Shown here: one piece after another, positions 23,325 through 31,019 of the stretch
Layout of the letters: every line of letters starts with the position of its first letter
How positions within the stretch are numbered: the stretch's first letter is position 1
Source: Spirochaetales bacterium
GTDB lineage: Bacteria; Spirochaetota; Spirochaetia; JAFGDJ01
Direction of reading: 5' to 3'
NCBI GenBank assembly: GCA_016932135.1
Contig: JAFGDJ010000084.1
Location: forward strand, 1-33,129
Length of the DNA stretch: 33,129 nt
The notes under the pieces: generated by a model
The model's database searches: none
What the model saw: the letters and a program-made list of their open reading frames with translations, nothing else
What the model was told of the DNA's origin: nothing
Made by a program: the position numbers and the translations under genes

Positions 23325-24944
23325 ATGAGGAAAAATGGTCTTAGCCTGGTATTTCTTTTGCTTCTTTTAGCCCTGCCAGTTTCAGCCCAGGAACAACTGA
23401 AAAAAATTCTTGTACTTCACTCTTATCATCAGTATCTTCCGTGGACTTTGGTCTTTCAGGCAGGCCTTGATGAAGCCCGCCGGGAATACGGTAACAAACC
23501 GGATTACTACCTGGAATACATGGACACCAGTCGGCTTTACACTCCTCTGCAGGGGCAGGACTATGCTCGCTACCTGACATATAAATATCGCGACCTGACC
23601 TTTGACGCCGTCTTGGGAGATTCCGACGAAGCCTGTCTTTTCCTGGAAGCTTACGGTGACTTTCTAGGGGAGATCCCCCGGGTCTATTATACCGGAGACC
23701 CCCTCCCCCTGAAGCAAAACGTTTACAGCCTGGTTTCACGCTACGATAAAGCTATTTCGGAAACCTTTCGGATAGCCGTGGAACAAAACCCCGGGGCGCA
23801 GGAAATCCTCATAATCACCAGTGAGGTAGAGGATGGAAGCGTGGTGGAAAACACCCTTCGTTCTCTCCTTTCCCCTCAAGGAATTCAGACCATACGCGCC
23901 TTGAAAGATTATTCCTTCGATGAACTCTTTGAAGAGGTCCGAGGGCTGGATGATAGGACGATCATCCTTTTCACTCCCGTGGTCTTCGACAAAGAGGGGA
24001 ACAGATCCATTCCGAAGGAGCTCTTAATCAAATTAGCCGAAATCTCCAGGGCACCCATCTATACCTTCTGGAGCTCCTTAATGAACAGCGGAGCCGTGGG
24101 GGGATATGTTATCGACGGAGCTCAGACCGCCCGGGAGATGGTCCGAGCCGTGATGGATTATTTACAGAGCGGGAGCTTCCAGGACAACTACTGCAATCTA
24201 AAGCCTATATTTGACTGGAAAGCTTTGAAAAAGTATAACCTGAACACGCACAACCTTCCCGAAGACACGTTGATGCTGAATGAGCCAGAAAAAATCTTTG
24301 AGACTCATTACAAGGAGATTCTAATAAGTATTGTTATCATCATTCTCCTTTTTCTCGCCCTGGTCCTGTACTGGCTTCGGGTGGTAGCGCAAAAAAACAA
24401 ACAACTTCGGGAAGCCAACAGGTTGATAACCGAGGCCCGGGAGGAAGCAGAGGAACTCGCCCGAACAGATCCCATGACGGGGCTTCTCAACCGTCGGGCG
24501 GCTATGACGCTAATATACTATGAAATGAATCGTCAGAAACGGACAGATAGTACCATCAGCCTCATGGTTCTCGATATTGATCACTTCAAACAGATCAACG
24601 ACTCCCACGGCCACGATACGGGGGACAGAGTATTGAAAAGTCTCGCGGATTTATTGACCGGAGCGATCCGGAAAATCGATACCCTGGCTCGATGGGGGGG
24701 AGAGGAATTCCTGATGCTTCTGGTGGAAACCCGGGGACCCGACGCCTTGATCCTGGCGGATAAACTCCGGATATATGTGCATGACTTAGCTTTTTCCTTC
24801 TACCCCGGGATAACCGTCAGCATCGGTATAGCGGAGCTCTCTCCCGGGGAGGACTTCGACGCCTGGTTTAAGAGGGCTGATACAGCATTGTACAAAGCCA
24901 AGGCCGCGGGGCGAAATAGCACCGTGCTGGCAACCACAGGGTAA
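23325..24944 (+). CDS. membrane diguanylate cyclase with ABC-substrate-binding-like sensor
   Basis: This 539-residue protein has a signal peptide (1-21, ending VSAQ), and a periplasmic domain (about 25-320) resembling ABC_sub_bind/PF04392: KKILVLHSYHQYLPWTLVFQAGLDE, ending GGYVIDGAQTAREM. A transmembrane helix at about 330-350 and a short coiled linker precede a GGDEF domain (375-539). The active site is RWGGEEF with LDIDHFKQINDSHGH, and an intact inhibitory I-site RKID sits five residues before GGEEF. It therefore should make c-di-GMP in response to a periplasmic ligand and be feedback-inhibited. No Shine-Dalgarno precedes the ATG; a TTG sits directly before it. One dispersed 10-mer is read as TGDRV (24621-24630). 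Confidence 0.9.
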   Translation: MRKNGLSLVFLLLLLALPVSAQEQLKKILVLHSYHQYLPWTLVFQAGLDEARREYGNKPDYYLEYMDTSRLYTPLQGQDYARYLTYKYRDLTFDAVLGDSDEACLFLEAYGDFLGEIPRVYYTGDPLPLKQNVYSLVSRYDKAISETFRIAVEQNPGAQEILIITSEVEDGSVVENTLRSLLSPQGIQTIRALKDYSFDELFEEVRGLDDRTIILFTPVVFDKEGNRSIPKELLIKLAEISRAPIYTFWSSLMNSGAVGGYVIDGAQTAREMVRAVMDYLQSGSFQDNYCNLKPIFDWKALKKYNLNTHNLPEDTLMLNEPEKIFETHYKEILISIVIIILLFLALVLYWLRVVAQKNKQLREANRLITEAREEAEELARTDPMTGLLNRRAAMTLIYYEMNRQKRTDSTISLMVLDIDHFKQINDSHGHDTGDRVLKSLADLLTGAIRKIDTLARWGGEEFLMLLVETRGPDALILADKLRIYVHDLAFSFYPGITVSIGIAELSPGEDFDAWFKRADTALYKAKAAGRNSTVLATTG

Positions 24945-24964
24945 TTCAAATCATCTCTCTGTTG

Positions 24965-24995
24965 TTGAGAATCCTTCGCTTAAATTATTTATAAT
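24965..24995 (+). promoter_or_regulatory. promoter abutting the DUF438 start
   Basis: TTGAGA (24965-24970), a 19-base spacer, then a consensus TATAAT (24990-24995) that touches the ATG at 24996. Transcription would begin near 25002-25005, at the next in-frame ATG (25005). This favours a leaderless mRNA starting there. Confidence 0.45.
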
Positions 24996-25004
24996 ATGAC
25001 TAGT

Positions 25005-27032
25005 ATGGAAACCTCAGGAACATCCCAACAAAGCCGTAATCACCGGCTGGCAGCCTACCTGAAAGAGTTGTATCAGGGCAGCCATTCACTGGCGCTGTAT
25101 GAAAAGAACGCCGAGGTCCTGGAAACGGCTACCCCGGCGGAAGTCAACGGCGCCATAGACACCCTGATCCGGGAACACGATGACTTCGACCGTATCGAGG
25201 ATGCCGTAGCCCGGTTCATCCGGGCCGCAGGAAAAGGGTTGGATTCCCGCCCGGCGCCGGAGGTTCCGGCAGGTCACTTTCTCAGCCTGCTGCTGCTGGA
25301 AAATCGGGGCTTAAAAGCTCATCTGAGGACCCTTTCCGCTGCTTTCAAGGCCTTTACCTCAGGTTCCCCGGGGACAGAGGTGCGAAAACTGCTTAAAAAG
25401 ACCCTGGAAGTCTCATCCCATTACCAAAAAATACAGTACGCCGTCTTTCCGGCTATGGAAGACCATACCGAGGCTTTCAACTGCACGAAATTGATGTGGC
25501 ATTTGCAGGATACCGTCCTGGCGGGGTTGAAAGACCTGCTGAAGATGCTGGAAGAACCCGAGGCTCCGGACTATCAAGCCTTCAACCGCCTCTTCGGAAA
25601 GACTTTTCTGCGGCTGGGGGCCCTGGCCTACCGGGAGGAAAAGGTTCTCTTTCCCGTGGTCCTGGAAACAGTTCCGGCGGAACGATTCGACGCCATGACC
25701 CGCGACCTGGAGGAATACGGAACCTCCTTTGGCGTTGACTGGAAGCCTTATATACACAAGAGTACAGCCACGAAAGTAAAAAATGAGTATATTAGTAAGG
25801 TAAAACAGGAGGCCTCCATGTCTGAACATATTCAAAACCACGAAGAAAGAAAAAAACAGCTGAAAGCCATCATCCTGGGATTGAAGGATGAGGCTGATAT
25901 TCCCCTGATGAAAAAGCGTTTCGCCGCCCTGTTGAAAGACCTGAGCCCTGAAGAGATCGCCGCCGCGGAACAGGCCCTGATCGACGAAGGCATGCCCGTG
26001 GAAGACGTGCAGAAGCTCTGTGAGGTTCATGTGGCAGCCTTTCAGGATGCTCTTCATGAAACCAGCGGGGACAGAGGAAAAACCCATAATATCCCCGGAC
26101 ACCCGGTGCATACTTACCGGGAAGAAAATAAACAGCTGAAAAAACACCTGAAAGCCCTGAAGCAGTCTTTACGGGGAACAAAATTGCCTGCCGGTTGGGA
26201 TCGCCTGGGAAAGGCTCTTCAAACCCTGAAGGAAGTGGAGATTCACTTTGCCCGTAAAGAAAATCAGCTCTTTCCCTTTCTGGAAAACGCCGGATTCTCC
26301 GGGCCTTCCAAGGTGATGTGGGGAAAACACGATGAAATTCGAGGGATGATGAAGGAACTGGGGGACGCCCTGGAGAAAAAAGACCCCTCGGCTTGCAGAA
26401 GTGTCGGCGGTCGGCTGATCAGGAGCCTGCGGAGCCTGATCGTTATGGAAGAAAAGATCCTTTTCCCCACCTCTTTACGAAAACTCCCCGAAGAAGCCTG
26501 GGCGGAAATCCGCCGGGGGGAATCGGAGATCGGCTACGCCTGGATAACCCCGGGGAACCTCTACGATCCTTCGGTGGTTTCGGTTTCCTCTGTCCCCAGT
26601 ACCTCTGTCCCCACGGAAAAGCCTTCCGGTGAAATCGACCTTTCGGAGGGCAAACTCCTGCCGGATCAAATCGATTTAATGCTTCGAAACCTTCCGGTGG
26701 ATATAACCTACGTGGATGAAAACGACAAGGTGCGGTACTACAGCCAGGGAAAGGAGCGGATCTTCCCCCGGTCCCCGGGAATCATCGGCCGGAGCGTGCA
26801 GAACTGTCACCCTCCGAAAAGCGTTCATGTGGTTCAGAAGATCGTGGAGGACTTCAAAGCCCGCCGCCGGGAGGTGTCGGATTTCTGGCTGGAAATGAAC
26901 GGTCGGTTTATCTTCATTCGCTACTTTGCCCTCTTTGAAGGGGACACCTACCGGGGGGTCCTGGAGGTAAGCCAGGACGTCACGGACATCAGGAAGCTGG
27001 AAGGGGAAAAACGGCTGCTGGACGAAGAATAA
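25005..27032 (+). CDS. duplicated hemerythrin-like/DUF438/hemerythrin/PAS sensor
   Basis: This protein has about 675 residues (numbered here from ATG 24996, which would give 678). Residues 1-270 are a degenerate hemerythrin-like half: ENRGLKAHLRTL, SSHYQKIQYAVFPAMED, KLMWHLQD, REEKVLFPVV. A DUF438 domain (275-345) reads MSEHIQNHEERKKQLKAIIL and continues to MPVEDVQKLCEVHVAAF. A second hemerythrin domain (about 375-500) reads ENKQLKKHLKAL, EIHFARKENQLFPFLEN, KVMWGKHDEI, MEEKILFP. A PAS domain follows at about 550-670. DUF438/hemerythrin proteins are thought to sense oxygen, NO or redox state. AGGAGG stands six bases before ATG 25818, exactly where ordinary DUF438 proteins begin, so a shorter product may also be made. 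Four dispersed 10-mers lie inside. Confidence 0.85.
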   Translation: METSGTSQQSRNHRLAAYLKELYQGSHSLALYEKNAEVLETATPAEVNGAIDTLIREHDDFDRIEDAVARFIRAAGKGLDSRPAPEVPAGHFLSLLLLENRGLKAHLRTLSAAFKAFTSGSPGTEVRKLLKKTLEVSSHYQKIQYAVFPAMEDHTEAFNCTKLMWHLQDTVLAGLKDLLKMLEEPEAPDYQAFNRLFGKTFLRLGALAYREEKVLFPVVLETVPAERFDAMTRDLEEYGTSFGVDWKPYIHKSTATKVKNEYISKVKQEASMSEHIQNHEERKKQLKAIILGLKDEADIPLMKKRFAALLKDLSPEEIAAAEQALIDEGMPVEDVQKLCEVHVAAFQDALHETSGDRGKTHNIPGHPVHTYREENKQLKKHLKALKQSLRGTKLPAGWDRLGKALQTLKEVEIHFARKENQLFPFLENAGFSGPSKVMWGKHDEIRGMMKELGDALEKKDPSACRSVGGRLIRSLRSLIVMEEKILFPTSLRKLPEEAWAEIRRGESEIGYAWITPGNLYDPSVVSVSSVPSTSVPTEKPSGEIDLSEGKLLPDQIDLMLRNLPVDITYVDENDKVRYYSQGKERIFPRSPGIIGRSVQNCHPPKSVHVVQKIVEDFKARRREVSDFWLEMNGRFIFIRYFALFEGDTYRGVLEVSQDVTDIRKLEGEKRLLDEE

Positions 27033-27045
27033 AAGGATAGCTCAG

Positions 27046-27068
27046 AAAAAGCCCGGGCGGGTAAGGCT
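27046..27068 (-). terminator. weak terminator after tonB
   Basis: Read leftward, AGCC (27068-27065) pairs with GGCT (27053-27050), followed by TTTTT. It lies directly after the tonB stop. The stem is short, so efficiency is doubtful. The convergent DUF438 gene ends on its other side. Confidence 0.35.
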
Positions 27069-27069
27069 C

Positions 27070-27831
27070 CTAGCTTGAAAGAGAAAACACAAACTCCTTC
27101 GTAATCCTCACTTCTTTTCCCGGGGGATGAAAGGACCACTTTTTTCTCACCGTATTCTGGGCTTCCATGTCCAAAAGACTGTGGCCGCTGGATGCAAGCA
27201 CCTCCGCTGAAGAAACAGACCCATCCGCCGCAACAGTAATAGCCAAGGTAACGGTTCCCTGATAGCCGAAACGCCGCGCAGCGGCGGGATATGCCGGCAA
27301 CGGAAGATTCCTGCCCGCGCTGAGAGCGGCGAATCCCACCGCCGGCAGTTCCTCATCGACAGAAGGTCCCTCTCCGCCGGGGGGCGGGTTACCCCGGGCG
27401 GCTCCGGGGACGTCTTGCCCGGCGGTCTCGGCTAACTCAGGTACCGGCCCGGGAGGCAGGGCTGACGCCGGAAGATTCGAAGTTTCCTGCAGGATGTCCC
27501 CGGGGCTCTCTTCCGGCGGGGCCGGCGGCGGGTCTTCTTCACCGGGCCGTGAAGTCTTGCCGACCGGGGGCGGAGAGGCCGTCTGCGCCGGATCCTTAAG
27601 GTTTTCGGCGAGCCTGGGAGGGGTGTCGGCGGCTCCGATTTCGGAAGAAAAGGAACGGCTGATGCTGATCTCCAATACCGAAGAAGCCGGGGGCTCGATG
27701 ATCTGAGCCGGCGGAATAATCCTTACCACGAGGAAAACAAGGCCATGAAAGGCCATTGCAAGAAGACAGGAGAGAATCAGCCTTCCCGATTCCGTGGTAC
27801 ATACCGACTGCCCGAATCCCCCTGGTCTCAT
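27070..27831 (-). CDS. tonB: TonB-family energy transducer
   Basis: This 253-residue protein has one N-terminal membrane anchor (LILSCLLAMAFHGLVFLVV, about 18-36). A long Pro/Glu-rich periplasmic spacer (about 45-160) is followed by a C-terminal TonB domain (170-253): LPLPAYPAAARRFGYQGTVTLAITVAADGSVSSAEVLASSGHSLLD, ending KKWSFHPPGKEV. It should couple the proton motive force to the receptor encoded upstream. No exbB or exbD is in the window. The ATG at 27831 lies 18 bases after the propeller gene, with GAAGGG upstream. It is the last gene of the riboswitch-led operon, so TonB is probably dedicated to this receptor. Confidence 0.9.
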   Translation of the reverse strand: MRPGGFGQSVCTTESGRLILSCLLAMAFHGLVFLVVRIIPPAQIIEPPASSVLEISISRSFSSEIGAADTPPRLAENLKDPAQTASPPPVGKTSRPGEEDPPPAPPEESPGDILQETSNLPASALPPGPVPELAETAGQDVPGAARGNPPPGGEGPSVDEELPAVGFAALSAGRNLPLPAYPAAARRFGYQGTVTLAITVAADGSVSSAEVLASSGHSLLDMEAQNTVRKKWSFHPPGKEVRITKEFVFSLSS

Positions 27832-27849
27832 TCTTTCAACCCTTCTGTA

Positions 27850-28950
27850 TTAAGGGAGCAGGATAAAATTACCCTGGGGATAATTATAGGTATCCCACAC
27901 CCCTTGTTCTCTCCATCCGCCGGAAGAATCCTTCCGAAGTCGGATGAGCTTATCCTCCGCCGAGCGGCAGACATAAAGGGCGTCGTAGCGGGTGTCATAA
28001 AAAACTCCCGACCAGAGATCTTCAATCGCGTCGCCGCCTTTATATGAATACCAGCCCTGGCCCGAATCCTCCCCCAAAATTTCCCGGGATTCGTACTTAT
28101 AGGCCTGCAGCCCCCCGACTCCGGAGAGATACACGATCTTCCCAACAGGGTCGATTCCCCCTTCAGCCCAGCTGGGGGATCCTCCAAGCGGCAATCTGGT
28201 CGACTCCTGGTAGGATGTGTCGGAAAGAATGACAATAGTCCCGTCGTTGGCGCCTTGAGATCCGGTACAGACCACATGAATCTCCCCCAGGGAAGGAAAG
28301 GGAAGGATCATCTGCGGATTGTAGGCATCGGCAAGCACAATCGTATCAACCACGGCCTCGGAATATAGATCCACCACTGTAAGGGTTCCGGGATCAAAAG
28401 GATCACTTGTCCAGCCGTTAAACCCGACATTCCCCACGTAGAGCCGTCCCTCGGAGGCGGCCCCGCCCTGGGGGTTTCTGCCGGCGGGAATGACCCGTTC
28501 GCCCAGGGTAAAATCCTCCAGGTTGACGATGACAATCTCTCCAGAAAGATAACAGGGGACAAATCCCCGGGGGTCCCTTCCTTGAGGATCCACGGGAATA
28601 ATCATCCATGGGTTTTTATTGGCCCCCAGAAAGAGCCTGCCCTGGTAAATAAGCCCCTTTTCGCTGTCATAGGAGAATTTTTGTATGCTGTTGCTCAAGG
28701 AGTTGGTAACAAAGAGGGAATCCTTCCAGAAAAGCAGGTGGTTCGGAGCGCTTTCCGTGGGCACAATATTCGGATACAGCGTATCTTCCGCGGGGTCGAA
28801 GAGGGCGATCGTCTCATCCAGGCCGTGAAAAAAGAGTATCCTTCCGGAATAAGACCCCGGGTAAGGGGTTTCATAGGTATCCGGGTCGCCGCAGGAGAGG
28901 CACAGGGTTAAAAGAATCAAAACACCTAAAAATGGGATAAAACGTTTCAC
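27850..28950 (-). CDS. YncE/BtuG-like beta-propeller lipoprotein
   Basis: This 366-residue lipoprotein has a signal peptide with lipobox LSC at Cys20 (LTLCLSCGD). It then has repeated blades with NHL/YncE-like spacing: RILFFHGLDETIALFDP, NHLLFWKDSLFVTNSLSNSIQKF, GRLYVGNVGF, TLTVVDLYSEAVVDTI, GKIVYLSGVGGLQAYKY, YDALYVCRSAEDKLIRL. In Bacteroides, BtuG is a propeller lipoprotein that binds B12 at the cell surface beside BtuB. Position between a receptor and tonB, behind a cobalamin riboswitch, suggests the same role here. The GTG start at 28950 shares one base with the receptor stop (TAGTG), and GGGAGGG lies about 11 bases upstream. Assignment as BtuG-like is inference from fold and context, not recognised identity. 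Confidence 0.75.
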   Translation of the reverse strand: MKRFIPFLGVLILLTLCLSCGDPDTYETPYPGSYSGRILFFHGLDETIALFDPAEDTLYPNIVPTESAPNHLLFWKDSLFVTNSLSNSIQKFSYDSEKGLIYQGRLFLGANKNPWMIIPVDPQGRDPRGFVPCYLSGEIVIVNLEDFTLGERVIPAGRNPQGGAASEGRLYVGNVGFNGWTSDPFDPGTLTVVDLYSEAVVDTIVLADAYNPQMILPFPSLGEIHVVCTGSQGANDGTIVILSDTSYQESTRLPLGGSPSWAEGGIDPVGKIVYLSGVGGLQAYKYESREILGEDSGQGWYSYKGGDAIEDLWSGVFYDTRYDALYVCRSAEDKLIRLRKDSSGGWREQGVWDTYNYPQGNFILLP

Positions 28951-31019
28951 TACAGAAATACCCTCCCCTTGATTCCGAACTCCGCCCCCGGAACAGGATA
29001 AAAAAGCCTGCTTACATAGGGGGTGTTGAGCAGATTCTTTCCGTAACAGGCCAACTCGTAATGCTTCCCCAGCTTTAAGCCCAGGGAAAGATCCAGGAGA
29101 AAATAATCCTTGAGAAACCGGGTGTTTCCTTCGTTGGTATACCGATACCCGACATAGGTTCCGGAAAGGTTGACGGTGTGGCCCAGGTAGTGGTTCAGGG
29201 TAACGGAAAGCCCTGCCTGGTGCTTGGGCCGGTGCGGAAGCTGCTTCCCCTGATTCACCCAGGATTCCTCCCGGTTTTCCGCGATAAGAAGGGTGTAATT
29301 GGCTTTCCCCTCAAGAAAACACCCCAGGCCCGGCAAATCGATCAACACCCTGCCTTCAGCTTCGGTGCCGGTAATAAGAGCGGCTCCGATATTTCTCGGC
29401 CGCCAGAGGCCCCCCGCGCCGGGGTTCCATTGGATGAGATTCGTAACATCCTGTCGATAATAAACAATTTCCAGAATCAGGGGGTCCGCAGGCTGCCAGA
29501 TCACACCGGCATCCAACTGGAGGCTTTCTTCCGGCAGAAGATTAGGATTCCCCAGGGCGAACCCGGATTCAAGCCAGAAAAGATCGTCAAAAGACGGAAG
29601 ATTGTAGGCTGTCCCCGCATTTGCCTTCAATACCAGGCGCCGTTCCGGATCAAAAAGAAACAGGACCCCTCCGTTGACACTCCACCTATCGGACACCGGC
29701 TTTCCGACGATATCGGAGAAGGCAGAAAAAGCGTAATCATAACGCAACGCGGGAGAGAGTATCAGCCTGGGGGTATCGGCTTCTTTGAAAGAAAACAGAG
29801 GAATATCGATTCGGACATATCCGGAGGCCGTGTGACGCTGGGCTTTACCCGCGTCCTCCGCCCCATCGGAATACTGGAGGGCTGTGGAATCCAGGGAATC
29901 ATAACGGTAGGCTCCTCCGACGGTAAAAGGCACCGGATACAAGTTCGGAGATAAAACACCGGCGGCTTCTACCGTCCCCTCGGCGGCTTCATTGTTATGA
30001 AGATCTTCATCATATTGCCTGTGCTGATTTCGAACTGCCAGGGCCGTCGTAAGCTGCAGGGAGTCCGATATCGGAGCCGAGACATCGAGGAAGAGCCCGG
30101 TGGCGCTGTCTGAAAGAGAGGCTTCCGGCGTGGGAAATCCTTCCATCCCCGGAACGCCCCGGGTTGAGGACTGATGACTTCCGCTGAGAGATAGGACAAT
30201 GCCTTTTTCCGGAAGACTTCGCCAATCCATCGAGAATTCCCCGCCCCCGCTTAAGGCTTCGGCGTTCTCCCGCCGTAAGACCTCCTGGTAATCGGCGCTG
30301 TAATAGCTGTAGTCTCCCCGGCTGCTTAAGCCTTTTAAGGAAAGATGAAAGGAACATTGTTCCTCTGTCCCCAGGCTGGCGGAAAAAGTAAGGCCCCCTT
30401 CGTGGGTTGACTGGGAGGCGAACCCGTAATAGGCGCTGAAACCCGTCATATTCCGGGCTGAAGCTTTTGTAATGATGTTAATAACACCACCGAAGGCTCC
30501 AGGTCCGTACACAGCGCTTCTGCCCCCCCGGATTATTTCAATCCGCTCCAGGTCCTCGGCGCTGTACCGGGAAAGGTCAACCCCGCCTCCTTGAGCCGTG
30601 TTCATCCTGCGGCCGTTCACTAAAACCAGCACCTTGTCGGAAGAAGCCCCCCGCAGGGAAATAAGCTGCCCCTGCCCCCTTCCCCCGTATCGTACAAGCA
30701 CTATTCCCGGCACCGACGCCAGGGCCTCCGCCGCGGTCCGCGCCCCGGAAGCGGAAATTTCTTCCGCCGTCAGCACCGAAACCTGGGCGGAAAGGCATCG
30801 GGGGTCCAGGGGATCATAGAAACCCGTAATGATGATCCTCTGGGCGTCATCCTCTTCATCCAGGGAGATAAACTCGGACCCGGGTTTTTCCTCTGTCCCC
30901 GAACCGCTTTCTTCCGTACCGGTTTCCTCTATCCCCTGGCCGGATCCTTCAACGGGAAAAGCGCTAAAGGACGGGAAAAAAAGAAAGAATATCAGACCGG
31001 CGAGAATAGGCTTTTTCAC
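28950..31019 (-). CDS. TonB-dependent outer-membrane receptor (BtuB-like)
   Basis: This 689-residue receptor has a signal peptide (1-20), an acidic GTEESGSGTEE linker, and a TonB box near 60-67 (QRIIITGF). A plug domain (about 70-185) reads VSVLTAEEISASGARTAAEALASVPGIVLVRYGG and on to IEIIRGGRSAVYGPGAFGGVINIITK. A 22-strand-type barrel follows, ending in an aromatic-hydrophobic strand (IKGRVFL). Short barrel loops and size resemble BtuB-type vitamin receptors more than large SusC or siderophore receptors. It starts with GTG, overlapping the preceding stop as GTGA. The cobalamin riboswitch ahead of the operon supports corrinoid as substrate. Two dispersed 10-mers lie inside, both read as GTEE (30363 and 30891). 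Confidence 0.88.
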   Translation of the reverse strand: MKKPILAGLIFFLFFPSFSAFPVEGSGQGIEETGTEESGSGTEEKPGSEFISLDEEDDAQRIIITGFYDPLDPRCLSAQVSVLTAEEISASGARTAAEALASVPGIVLVRYGGRGQGQLISLRGASSDKVLVLVNGRRMNTAQGGGVDLSRYSAEDLERIEIIRGGRSAVYGPGAFGGVINIITKASARNMTGFSAYYGFASQSTHEGGLTFSASLGTEEQCSFHLSLKGLSSRGDYSYYSADYQEVLRRENAEALSGGGEFSMDWRSLPEKGIVLSLSGSHQSSTRGVPGMEGFPTPEASLSDSATGLFLDVSAPISDSLQLTTALAVRNQHRQYDEDLHNNEAAEGTVEAAGVLSPNLYPVPFTVGGAYRYDSLDSTALQYSDGAEDAGKAQRHTASGYVRIDIPLFSFKEADTPRLILSPALRYDYAFSAFSDIVGKPVSDRWSVNGGVLFLFDPERRLVLKANAGTAYNLPSFDDLFWLESGFALGNPNLLPEESLQLDAGVIWQPADPLILEIVYYRQDVTNLIQWNPGAGGLWRPRNIGAALITGTEAEGRVLIDLPGLGCFLEGKANYTLLIAENREESWVNQGKQLPHRPKHQAGLSVTLNHYLGHTVNLSGTYVGYRYTNEGNTRFLKDYFLLDLSLGLKLGKHYELACYGKNLLNTPYVSRLFYPVPGAEFGIKGRVFL

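Larger units (their letters stand above)
2296..30900. repeat. dispersed 12-bp word WSCTCTGTCCCC, 22 core copies
   Basis: The exact core CTCTGTCCCC reads on the plus strand at 2298, 5196, 5324, 10909, 11912, 12227, 13047, 14291, 14402, 18369, 19085, 26588, 26603, 30363 and 30891. It reads on the minus strand at 9630, 12465, 15269, 17939, 24621, 25370 and 26067 (left coordinates, each 10 bases). The two bases 5' of the core are TC in 11, AC in 6, TG in 4 and TA in 1. Nineteen copies are inside genes: peptides GDR (6), GTE (5), SVP (4), LSP (2), LCP (1) and WGQR (1). Three are intergenic, two of them beside the transposase gene. Many copies follow a T-run. Confidence 0.92.

Noticed and set aside
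2296-30900. CRISPR array as an explanation for the repeated word
   Set aside because: Copies are irregularly spaced over 28 kb, on both strands, mostly in coding sequence, with no spacers or cas genes.
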